Assembly (NCBI GenBank): GCA_025558075.1
Contig: JAHLKF010000014.1
Span: forward strand, 372,001 to 436,000
Reading direction: 5' to 3'
DNA from: Gaertneriomyces semiglobifer
Taxonomy: Eukaryota > Chytridiomycota > Chytridiomycetes > Spizellomycetales > Spizellomycetaceae
DNA length: 64,000 nucleotides
How positions within the stretch are numbered: position 1 is the stretch's first letter; every line of letters starts with the position of its first letter. Positions 11,745-22,500 of the stretch are shown one piece after another. The position numbers were made by a program, and so were the translations under genes. The notes under the pieces are model-generated. The model was not told the DNA's origin. It saw only the letters and a program-made list of their open reading frames with translations, and did not search any database.

Positions 11745-12319
11745 TTATAATAACCTCGTCCTTGGCGGTGTAGGCGGTGGCGTGGCAATCCCTTCAACCA
11801 TAACTCGTCGACTCAGCACATCGCCGTCAGTCGAATCCATTGGAGCTGAACCGACTCTCGGTTCTCGCTTCTCATCGTCTACTTGATTTGATACTTCTTG
11901 CCTAGACTGTTCTCGTAACGGTCCATCCCCATCGGAAGCTAATTCTTGCTGCACAAGCTCATTACCGCCACTCTTCATTCCTCCATCCTTCATTGAGTTT
12001 GTTGTCGCGCGAGTGGCAGCGACAGGTATCGGTCGACACAGCTCTCTTTCAATGACCAGGTACAGTACGTTCACCAATAGCAAGGCCGCAAGAAATGCCG
12101 TATATACCGTCGTCACTAGAGTTTCCACACACAAATTAGACCTACAAGACTCCGCTGAAATAGGAGGATGTCCGTGACATACCTAAATCCCCACCAAACC
12201 GACCCGTCTCTTCCTCCAAATGAACAGACCCCATTTTTCGTCGAAGACCCAATAAGACAGCCTGTAGTGTCAAAGTTTCTTGGATCCTGTTGGCAGCTCA
12301 ATGTTGCATTACCGTACAT
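11745..12319 (-). CDS. Predicted single-pass membrane protein of unknown function
   Basis: Two exons (12319-12183, 12141-11745) with a 41-base intron give about 177 residues. A short cysteine-containing head (with CQQDPRNFDTTGC and NGVCSFGGRDG) precedes one strong membrane segment (TAFLAALLLVNVLYLVIE), then a Ser/Glu/Asp-rich polar tail ending PPPTPPRTRLL. The paired cysteines before the membrane span suggest an extracytoplasmic head with disulfides. I do not recognise the family. The start ATG follows an in-frame stop by only a few codons, so an upstream exon carrying more ectodomain is possible. The intron is the shortest in the window among well-supported ones. Confidence 0.45.
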
Positions 12320-12867
12320 GCATGCCCCTTTTCAATCCCGCAATCAGTCCCTTGTTCCGGAACGTTTTTACAAATGTCCCGTTTCCCTCAAGACGTGCCT
12401 CCTAGTTATACGGCCATGGTATATGCCGCCCGCAGTGCAAAGTGCAGCAACCCTTCATACTCTTTCAATAGGTATTTGTGTAATATTTCTTCCAAACCAA
12501 AACATTTGTTGACTCCTCAAAAAAAGGGTGTGCGGTGGGTCGATCAGACCATGTTCAGTCGCGTTGATGCAAAAACTTGTGTTGGAGACCTGAGCGTATC
12601 AGCAGACGTTTAACCACGTATTCGTCGATAGGAACATCACCGAAAAGAAGAGTGGCCGGCAAGCAGGCATGACGGCGGAATGCAATCGTGAATGCAAGCG
12701 CATTTCGCTTGCGTCCAGCCGAACAAAAAAACCTGAGCAGAACATTACAATTTCCATTAAGACAAGGCGCGGAGCAATACATGTGGAGGGAAAACGCAAT
12801 GCATGTGAATTCTGATGATGGCAGGCCTACATTCCAAAACAAGCACTAAAGCGAATCTAGTCGAATA
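12320..12867. other. Intergenic region
   Basis: This lies between the membrane protein gene and the RNF10-like gene, which are on the same strand. A minus-strand frame near 12555-12842 has hydrophobic patches but no start, splice partner or domain I can defend. Confidence 0.35.
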
Positions 12868-15219
12868 TCATAACCTCCCGCGTCCTCCTGCATTGCTCAC
12901 CAAAAGCACCTTTTTGGCTTTTCCTGCTTTTCCTGCACCCTTTCCTCCTCCGCCGCCACCACCACTTATGCCACCTTTTGCATTCGATCTTCTAGAACCC
13001 TGATTTGCCCCTCCCCCATCCACCAATACCGCCTCTTCAAAATCTAATGTCCACCCATGATACTCATCGTCATTGTAGTAATACTCGTCTTCAGAATCAT
13101 AGGTAGCCCCCGATCGTGGCTTCGCCCTTACTGGAGCTGGCTTCCAAGGCCTACTCGACGCGGAAGACGCGGCAGCAATCTTGGCGAATGAGTTGTCCTT
13201 GTTGGTGCTGCTATCGGACGGCGCAATTTTGTCCGATCGCTGCATAAGTGAGGTGTCTGTCGTGGCAGAGCCGGCATCAGACCCGGGTGAAGTTCCCATT
13301 AGACTACTTGGGAAATCCTGCTCATACGTCTCTTCTACTACCCCCCAACCGCCCGCAACTCCCGGCGAGCCATTATCGGTACCGTACCTAAGTGCCTCGC
13401 GCATACTCGCCAGCAATCCGGCGCTCTCTTCCTGGACCTGACGTTCCATCCTTTCTCTCTCAACCCTACGTTGTCGTTCGTTCAGCTCCTTTTCAAACAT
13501 GGTACGGGTCGCTGGACCGATAATGCACTCTCCCGCATCTGCACCGACAGGAGAGCTAGTCGTTGCACCGTAATCCACCTCCACAAATCCAACATCTCCA
13601 CCAATTGGAACATGTGACAGATAGCGGCAGCGCTTCCTAAGTCCCTCATCCATCGTGGTTTCCGTGATCCTCTGTACTATTACAGTCAGACGGTCTGGAA
13701 ACGATTCATATGTCTCGTAATGCTGCTTCAAGATCTTGATGTCGAGTGGGTGAAGATAAAGGTGATGACCAGCAGCTGACTGGTAGAAATAATAGACTTG
13801 TGTAGGATTATTTGACGGCGCATGGTCGTGATCCTCCTTGGCATCAACAATATTCGGCAACGCAGTCAACGCTGGCGATGCAGGATCAACCGCAGTTTCG
13901 AAGTGCGCGTTGCTAGAATCCGGTGGCTCTTTCGACAAGTTTAATCTACTCTCGTCCTTGCGGTTCTCAGCATTTCTTCTCCCTTTCAACCAAGCAAACT
14001 TTGCTTCCAATGCGTCCAATCTTTCCTTGACATCTTTGAGAGCACCCTCCACAAATATTCTCTCGCCACCATCCTTCTCACCATCACTGCCTTGTCCTGC
14101 GGCTACCATCACTCGCCTGCGCTCCTTCATCAGATTTTCGTTCACCTCACATTCCTTCAATGCCCGTTGTAACTCTGCCAAGTCCTGCAAGAAAACGTCT
14201 TCATATTCGTATTCAGGAGTGGACAACAACAGCTTCGAAAACGGCAATGCTAGTGAGTTGACCACACTCGGCGGTTTGTTCTCCCTTGACTTCTCCGACC
14301 AGGTCGAGAATCCCGTGCGTGGTAAAGCAACACTCGAGTTTGGTAGCCGCTTCATCAGTGTCATCTCGAGTGAAGTACTATTATCACCGGGTTCCGGTTG
14401 CGACTCCATTATCCAGAATCTGGCTGGACGTAAATCTTTCGCATATATAGCATCATAGCAAATAGGACACTTTCTCCATTTTCGATCTCCTAGCGCAAGG
14501 TAATGCAGCACGCATGCAAAACAATATACATGTCCACATTTCGTAGCTCTCGGGGCTACCGGCTTTCCCAAGCAAATCGGGCAACTCGGGTTCTTGACAC
14601 TAGGTACAATGGTTTGAACCACCTGATCCCAATCCACCAAGGTGTCTGGGTCGTGAAGATTTATGGTGTAATCGCCATCGCAGTTCATAACAAAACGAAA
14701 ATTGGCATTCACGAATCGCTCCTTATTAAATGGCGTGTATGCCGTTGTCGTTCGTCGTCTCGCAGTCGTCCGGGTGTTCGTCGGCCGTTGCCGCGGCGGC
14801 ATGTGGAAATTGAGAAGGTGGTTGAGGGAGATTTGGCCGCGCTTGTTCGGTGTAGGATACTGAAAATATTGACATCAGCACAGCGACTAACGCAATATCG
14901 GAAATGACGATAGGCTGTCGTGGTCACCTACCATAAACTCCTCGTCCACTAAAAAGTCATCATCTCGGCTGGTTACCCCCGTGTACGTCACATTCGACGG
15001 CTCCTTTAAAACAGGACCTTTTCCTTTCCTTTGACTGCGCTGTTCCTGCTTCCTCGGGCGAGCGCTGGCCTGCTGTCCAGCGCGTGAGGGGTTCTGGTAA
15101 CGCGCGCCAGCATTGGGACCACGGGATGTCGCTGTCGAACTGGGCGGGTTGGCCGGGGTGGTTGAAGACGATGATGGGTAGGTTGCACTCATTCCCTTAC
15201 GGCAAGATATCTGGGACAT
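12868..15219 (-). CDS. RNF10-type RING finger protein (probable E3 ubiquitin ligase)
   Basis: Two exons (15219-14932, 14859-12868) with a 72-base intron give 759 residues, close to animal RNF10. The splice restores the family's conserved ISLNHLLNF motif just before the RING region. The RING is C3HC4: CPICLGKPVAPRATKCGHVY, then FACVLHYLAL and KCPICYDAIYAKDLRPARFW. A coiled-coil segment with LKECEVNENLMKERRR follows, then a conserved middle part with LYLHPLDIKILKQHYETYES and RCRYLSHVPIGGDVGFVEVD, and a Gly/Lys-rich C-terminus. RNF10 relatives ubiquitinate ribosomal subunits in animals and have a yeast counterpart (Mag2); a role in 40S turnover is an inference. An alternative ATG at 15192 would remove nine residues. 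Confidence 0.92.
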
Positions 15220-15838
15220 ATTCTCGGCGTAAAGTGGTCAAATTCCGGAACCAAAATTCGGCACTTGTTAAGCTGATGTCCAATTAATTCACCGTTACTC
15301 GCACACGGTCTGTCACGCACGCAATGGGACAAGGAGAGCCCAGCAGGCCCCAATTAACATGCCCTTCAAGCCAAATCACCAATCAGTATCTACAATGTGC
15401 GAAGAAGCGGTTGCTGGTGAAGATGATGGATTGAGCCCAGGACCACGAAAGGACGTTTTCTTCCAGAAGAGTATCCGCCTTTACGATAGCTGTCTGCAAG
15501 CAGCTGCTATGGATGGATCCCCAATCCTGCAGTCCCGTCCTTCTGACCAGAAAGCGAGTCTCAATGGGTTGCCTCTCTTGGATGTGTGGTTCTGATGATG
15601 AGCCTTTTGACTGAACAGGAATAAGTAATGGGTGCTTCTCCCCAAGGCGGCATGACTGTGCCATGCAACGTGAGGCGGAGTTTTACAACGAGCACTGGCG
15701 CATTTCGCTGTTTCGTTTGTTTGTTTTCAGGAATTTAGGGCATTCTACATACTACATATTTGTTGAGGACAGTACTAACTATAAACATATTAATTGTTTT
15801 AACCATGGAATAATAATCTAGCTACTAACTTGGGTGGA
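15220..15838. other. Intergenic region
   Basis: This lies between the GPCR gene and the RNF10-like gene. Two overlapping frames on opposite strands around 15359-15664 are uninterrupted but have no domain, no conserved motif and no clear splice partners. I see nothing else. Confidence 0.35.
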
Positions 15839-17455
15839 TCATGAGCCGCCGGGCCATACCCCCAAAACTCGCTTCGCCGATGCCATGAATCTCTTATCTA
15901 GGAAAATGAACAAATATGGATTGGCAGCCTGAGTTGGAAAATAATCAAATGAGAAAATGCCACATTTTAGAGGAGCGCGTTCGTTGAGGGCATCACACTT
16001 ACCGCATTCACGTAACTCATCAAAGCGCCGACGGCAGTCACACCAAAGTGTCCATCGTTTCCGGAGAGCATCTGATAGCATACAACGCCCATCACCCAGA
16101 AGCCCCAGGTAAAAGAGAACACGGAAACCAGTGTCACAAACTTGAACACCACCGCCTGAGATTCCCTGTGTTCGCGATATTCCCGGCGTCGCGAGTTCGC
16201 CGATGATGATGTTGCACTTGTATTTTTATTGGCAGAGAAGCTATTACTTTCCTTTCTCGGTTGGACGACGATGTTTGTCTGAGGTACTTGTGGTGATGGT
16301 GGGTATATCCGAGCAGCTGGGTATGAGGCTCCGTGATAAGATGGGGACACTGCTGTCGTTGGACTCGCCAGGCCAAAATCGTCCGGAGGGTATCGCGGCG
16401 ACGAGTTGCCGGAAACAGTCCTTAAAAAGCCTTCATCAGGCGATGCTTGCGAGGTTTTTCTCGGTGGCGCCACTGGAGGCGGGGGGTAACGTCCATCTTC
16501 GTCCATGGGAACTATCGATGGGATTATCAAGGTTGCTGTTGAGGCATTGTTCGCGCTGTTGAAGGTCCCAGTCATTGTGTCACACTCTGGTATGCTCATC
16601 TTCCTGTCCGTGCTGACAACCAATTCGCGGGTAGTACTCTTGGTGTTATTCCAGTCGTCTGGCACGCTCGGGACCATGGCGTCCATCATACGTTTACGGA
16701 CTCTGCGGAACTTGCGGTAGATCGCAAAGTAGCAGATTGCCATTACACTGATGAAAGTGACAAAGCAACCGATGGTAAACCATCCGGCCGATCGCATCAG
16801 TGGTGACGGGTACATCCAAGGGGCGTCGCAGTAAGTGTGGGTGACAGCAAGCACAGCTCCTCCGGCAGGTTCAGCAGCGAAGAATAGCCAGATGACGTAG
16901 GAAGCGGAGACGGTCCAAATGGTTGCAACGACCACCCTGAGTGCGCGAACAGAGAAAGGCTTTCTATAACAAGAACGAGTCAATACATGGTCCACCCTTC
17001 TGGTGGTGATAAAGCGCAGAGTACACTTACTCCCATACGATATGAACAAACCGATCCACACTAATCCACATCAGCGTCTGCATACTAACGGCAATACCAC
17101 CGGCACTTAAGCTCAATACGATTGAGCATCCAATCCGGCCAGTCCCGAAACCACCGACAATAGCGTTCCAAAATTCAGTGACTCCTGCACTACCACCCCA
17201 TATGAAATCCCCCAGAGCCAGATTTAGAATAAGCATGGTCCGGTTTTCTCGGAGGGAGCGCTCAGCGTAAAAGAGGTAGAAGATGAATACATTCCCGATC
17301 AAGTTAATAATGTTGATGCAAAGAGAAGTGATATTGATGGCTCGTTCTGCCGGGGTATGCGGATAGAACACTTCTCCGTGCGGAAGTTGTTCCCAAATCG
17401 GCACTTCGCCGTCCGCCAGTTGAGGACCGGTCGAGGCAGTTGCGAAATATGACAT
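15839..17455 (-). CDS. Rhodopsin-class (class A-like) seven-transmembrane receptor, not an opsin
   Basis: Three exons (17455-17031, 16963-16003, 15928-15839) with introns of 67 and 74 bases give 491 residues. Class A landmarks are in order: the GN of helix 1 (INLIGNVFIFYLFY), the LALGD of helix 2, a cysteine before helix 3 (GRIGCSIVLSL) and one in loop 2 (HTYCDAPW), the D-R-F version of the DRY motif (SVDRFVHIV), and NPYLF at the end of helix 7, restored only by the last splice. The third intracellular loop is long, about 150 residues of Ser/Pro-rich sequence. The residue at the retinal-lysine position in helix 7 (six before the Asn of NPxxF) is Tyr, so it should not bind retinal through a Schiff base. 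Ligand unknown; coupling to G proteins is inferred. Confidence 0.85.
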
Positions 17456-18543
17456 CGCCGGTAGTTCTTGTCATTAACTTGGGTATTGTGGGGTTCTTCT
17501 AACTATTATGCTTCAGTAATCTTCCAACTAGGTTTCGTCGTAAGGGAGATAGGTATGCCGCTCTGGCTCTAGGCATTTATTTGAGATAGAAGCTACAAAC
17601 GATTGACTCCAAGATCTAGCACAATTCAATAGCAGGGCTTTGACTTCGTTTTGTGCTCCACGCTACACAACACCTCCGATATTGGTTTGTGTCGTACTCC
17701 TCTGGCCGGGAGTGTGTAATCCCAAACGTAGCGTTCACCCCATCAATCGAGGCGGCCAGGAAGTTGGTAGAACGGAGATGAGTACCCTCTTACGCCTCAA
17801 AAAATCCCCGCTTCCTCACGTGTACCAATTATTAGTGCAACCAGCAGAGGAAAAAAGCAACTGGAACGGTCGGACGATGCATGGATGTCCACAGCCATTT
17901 TTCGCCAGGGTGCCAACCGTGGGCAAAGCCGATATGTTCCCTATGAGCTGTGGCGCCGTGCCCGAGGACCACTGTCACGCAAGCCCTTGAATCAATACTG
18001 GTCGTCCACGATCAAATCATATCTTTGTCAAGTGCTTGCCGGACATTGCGGCCTCGCCCTCCCCACCTTATTCTCTCTTTCCCTTTGCACTCCGAGACGG
18101 CGACCGCAGCGAATGACGAAGTCCAAAGAATCAAAGAAAAAAAAACCAGAAGGTTTTCCTGTGATGCTCTGAACGCTCCGCGCACAACCGCGTTCAAATT
18201 TCAACATGACTGTGCCATCCACGCGTTTCATACACGCACAGTAGTTCCCTTCTGATCACACAAGCGTGCAATCCGTCACCAGCGTTTCCTTTGTCCACGC
18301 TTGTCCATGTTTGTCGAGATCGATGCTGCTTGGGCACGGGTTTGCTCCTCAAGAAGGAGACAAACCGTCACCAATGTTTCCTTTGTCCATGCTTGTCCAT
18401 GTTCTTGTGCACGGACATGGCCTGAAGCAGGTAATTGCGGTTGATCATGGATTGCAAAAGTAAACAAAGATATTTTACTGCCAATATATTTTCCATGTCA
18501 CAAAGAGTAACGGCCGTGACGCCGTTAAAACGCAGAAACAAAT
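17456..18543. other. Intergenic region with a direct repeat
   Basis: This 1.1-kb stretch lies upstream of the GPCR gene and downstream of the NTF2-like gene. It holds a 39-base imperfect direct repeat (listed separately) and several short frames without domains. No gene is called. Confidence 0.4.
18274..18403. repeat. 39-base direct repeat, two copies
   Basis: The segment CCGTCACCAGCGTTTCC...CTTGTCCATGTT at 18274-18312 recurs at 18365-18403 with three mismatches. The spacing is 91 bases. Origin unknown. Confidence 0.7.
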
Positions 18544-18984
18544 CTACTGACAGCAGCCATCTGGCACACCCCCAACTTTGGTTTCCTGGTAGCTGACGCA
18601 TTTGACACCGTTCTCTCCCTCCAGCTTTTCAAATACAAACATGGAAACAGTTTGCATACTGTCGGTTTCTCCGGGCCCATGCCAGATTTCCTTCGCCATC
18701 ACCTGGCATCTGCGTTCATCGCTCCACAGGACGCGCTCTTCCAAGACTTCCACACGGCACTTGTCCGAGGCAGGGCACATGTCTCTCATTTTCTTTTGAT
18801 ATTCAAGCAAGTCCTTGCTGCTGTTAAGGCAGTCGCCCCAAAAGTACACAAATGCAACATTGGGGGCAAAGTACTTCAGCACGGTGCTGAGGAATTCGTC
18901 GCTGCGGTCTTTGCCTTGAAGAAAATCGATCCAGAACGTACGGATCTTAGAAACAGTTTCGACGGCAGCAGTCTTTACGGACAT
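18544..18984 (-). CDS. NTF2-like / SnoaL-fold protein
   Basis: A single exon encodes 146 residues. The pattern fits the small cone-shaped NTF2-like fold: an N-terminal helix pair (TFWIDFLQGKDRSDEFLSTV), then LKYFAPNVAFVYFWG, followed by beta strands (RCQVMAKEIWHGPG, QTVSMFVFEKLE, VKCVSYQETKVGG). This fold serves as an enzyme active-site barrel, a binding pocket or a dimer module, so no specific reaction can be named. There is no signal peptide or membrane segment. Six cysteines, two of them adjacent near the end (DGCCQ), are notable for a protein of this size. The ATG is clear, and the next gene downstream is the GPCR, on the same strand 1.1 kb away. Confidence 0.6.
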   Translation of the reverse strand: MSVKTAAVETVSKIRTFWIDFLQGKDRSDEFLSTVLKYFAPNVAFVYFWGDCLNSSKDLLEYQKKMRDMCPASDKCRVEVLEERVLWSDERRCQVMAKEIWHGPGETDSMQTVSMFVFEKLEGENGVKCVSYQETKVGGVPDGCCQ

Positions 18985-19538
18985 CTTGTCGTTTGCGTGC
19001 TCTGAAGAGGATAGTGGTAGATCCTAGCTGTTGGTCACGAAACAAGAGTTCTTGATGAAAGATAAGCTTGGCATCCAAGAGTACAGACTTGACTGCTTCT
19101 GGGTGCTCCCAACCTCCACCTTTTATGGTGCGCGGTTTACATGCAGAACCTCCCGCTTCCGCAAGATAGCTTTCGCACCTGCTCGGTTTGGCTGTGTCAT
19201 GTCACTCAGGTTCTTAGTGAAGCCCTTGCAAAGCAGACGCGGAAGCGGGAAATCTTTCGTATGTAAATCTTAATTTAATTTTAAGTTCAGGCTCCGACTG
19301 TTTTTCCCAAATCTCCGCGAATTGAGGATACCTCCACACTGATGGCTGGACAATAAGTAGTCTGCAACGTATATTCTAAGATTCATTGAGACGAGACAAA
19401 TAACTACGGAAGCGGGCCATCAGCATGTCCCGCCGGTAGTTGAAGTTGTGCAAAATTAATAATATGTATACTACCCCGCTTGCTCGCTTGAAGATACCAA
19501 ATACGCCTTCTCCCGCCGTTGGCTTGTGACCTCATCTC
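18985..19538. other. Intergenic region with a short inverted repeat
   Basis: A 12-base inverted repeat (TCCCGCTTCCGC at 19151-19162 and its complement at 19239-19250) brackets 76 bases. No gene is visible. Confidence 0.4.
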
Positions 19539-22500
19539 TTAGAACATGCCTACTTTCTTTTTCAAATCTGTCCTCTGCCAGGACGGCATCCTCTCAAATT
19601 CTGGTCTCTGCATTCCGAAAACGGTGGTGAAATCAGCATCATTCAAGTATTTCTCAAGTTTGGTCACATCCACGCCTTCCGGCGGTCTTGTTTTAAGCGT
19701 TTCGATATCATAAGTGGATGTTTTCAACTTTGCCAGAACAACATCCAACGGCTTCGCTTTCGGTACTGTAACTCGTTCTGACTTTGCCTTGTAAATTGGA
19801 AGATGGGTCGACCAGGCTTGGAAGTGGGAGGTGAAAGTATTCGGCTCCCGGTAGATGCTCGTGACGAGAGTGTTAGGCGTCTTGCTGCGCACTTGCAAGG
19901 TTTCTTCTCGCTTGTTGACATATTCCAAGCAGAGCTCCAGTGCCATTAGCTTCTCCTTCACGGCAACGCCTTCTCCAAGCCACACCCAAAGCGTATCACC
20001 AACGTCCAGAATAAACGTATGTCCGGGGTTCAAGTATAGATCTTGTTGAGTTGGTGAGGCAATGGGGTGAATGGCGGTCGGCGAGATATGGAAGAGTTTC
20101 GGTTGCGAAGACGGTGAGAGAGCGTCATACGCTGGGCTTTTGAGTGTCGTAGGTAGAACGTTGATTGTGGAAGCGTTGCGAGTCAAAGAACCGGCGAAAG
20201 CAAGCTCAGCTTTGGTTGAGAGCGGCCCGAGAAACGTCCCAGCAGGTGTCGACACCGTGTGAAGGATTACAGTGGGAATTTCTATCAATTTGGAGGAGTG
20301 AGGATACACACTATGCAGTTAGGTCAACAAAACGCACAACGCACCTTCTTCTCCTAGTTGAACAGCCCTGACCATACCATCCGAGATCTCCCTTACGTCC
20401 CAGGCCGCCGGTTCTGCATCGCGCTGGGTCCCTCTTACTCTTTTGACTTTAATGCCACCAAACAGTGCGACGAATCCTTGGGGCTCTTTCCCTTCAACGA
20501 CCCGTTCTAGTCCAACTTCGACACCGCACTTCTTACCAACCTCCACAGCAAGCATTGCACTGGTTCCTTTCTCGACTATACTGCTTTCACTTCCCTGCCA
20601 AAAGAAAGCCAAGCACTTTTCGATACCGGATTGCGGCGGGCGGTAAAAGTGGGTGATGATGTAAGAGCATGACGATGAGAAAACAAAATCCGTCGAGTAC
20701 GACAGAGGACAAAGTTCGAAGCCGTCGATCAAGAACAACTCAGTCCGAACCGCAACCGATTTTGGCGGAATCGGATCAGCTGGTAAAGAGCAAGCTGTGA
20801 GCAGCTCGGCTGTGAAAGTAGGACGTTGTATTTGACTCGAGTCGGCGACTAGGGATTTTGGAACATTCCCTTCCAAACTCATACTGATCGGCAGGGTGGA
20901 TTCATAATCCCCGATCTTTGCCTTCCACACAACCCCTTCTTGACCTTCCAGTTCTCGCCTCAGATAAACCTTCCACCAACCCTTTATGGACGATTGCAAT
21001 CGTCTTGCCAACTCCGATGCCACCACAGTACCAATAGCCCTGTCCTCCCGAGTACTTTTGTTTCCAAACCATGTAAATATCTCCCATGCGCATTCCAAAA
21101 TATATACTCCGTCAGAATCAAGCAAATTCCGTGATAATGTCTGCTCTCCAATTAACCGGACTCTCTTATCCCATCTCTCAGCATCCACAACTTTGTACAG
21201 CATCTTACGTTCATTTGGTCCTCGGATGATCGGTACTGTCGTTGCAGTTGGAGATGAGCCCCGCCGAAACCACCCGGATACACCACTTCCGTCCTCAGCT
21301 TTTCCCTCCACTTTTTCCAAGTAGCTCCTGAATTCGGGTAGACAATCCGTAGTGTGGTCCACAAGCATCACTCTCGGACGGTTACTGCGCATTTTGCGTA
21401 GTTGCGTCGCAATATCCAGCGCAACAGCTCGGATGACATGAGGGGCAGATGGAGTCGGATGATGAAAGATTTTCGTACCCACGTCAAGAACAAAGGCGTA
21501 GCCGTCATCAGTGATTGTAGACGTCATGGGTGGGACGTACTCAGTAGACGCTGCACTGACACGGATCAAAGACTTCATCTGCAAATTTTTGTCGTCAATG
21601 ATCTCAATTCCCTCCAATAACGGTGAGGATTTCCCACTCGAATCATCCGCTGAGTGCACTTGGGCTAAAAATGCTCCCCAATCATCTCGGTTTTTGAAGG
21701 CTTTACTAACGTTGGTAAAGAAGGCTTCTTCGGTAATTGACAAAGCCTCTATAACCGGGAACGCCTTTAGACGCAATTTTTGGAGCGTTTCCAACCAGCT
21801 GGAGGGCATGACATGCAGTACCGTAACGTGTGGCGTCAAAAATGCGAGTGTAGCGCGGATTGATCCTTCTTCCTTCGCATCTTCAGTGTCCATCACCGTT
21901 AACGCAGCCATTCCTCGCAGAACTGCATTCAGGCGCCCCCGTTTCGCATTAAAATAGTAGAACTCCTCATTGATAATGGTTAGATAATAGGTACCTGCAT
22001 CCATTCCTACATTCAGCAAATCCATGACGTCCGGTTTTATTGTAACGGCACCTTCGATGACATCGTCTTTACCAACAGCCGCTGGAACAACTGCTCGTAT
22101 CTGTTCCACCCATCCGTCTGCTTCCTTGGCATCTTTGGCACGAAACCATATGGCACGTTTTGGCGTATTCAAAACAAAGGTTTCTGGTGATTCGGAATCA
22201 GCTCTACATGCCAGAACCGAGTTCAACTGAATGGTTTTGGACGGAGCCGAGGTTGTGAAGAGATACTGCGGTAGTGACTCGTATCGATGGATATAACCCA
22301 GCTCATCCAGAACATGCAGCCCTCCAGACCACGTCCGGTTGGTAACATTGTAAGATTCCAATTGTCCAATCAACAAGCTGCCATCGCGATTACCAATAAT
22401 CAGACTCTTAACTGGGACTGTGCTTGTCGGCAAAGCATCCGCCATACTTGGCGGCTTTGGAAGTGGAGGCAGCATTGCTTGCGCTTTCTCTTTCACCAGC

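Noticed and set aside
12555..12842. Extra exon of the small membrane protein on the minus strand
   Set aside because: No splice sites connect it in phase and the text shows no conserved motif.
15839..17455. Opsin
   Set aside because: The helix 7 position for the retinal lysine is Tyr in this receptor.
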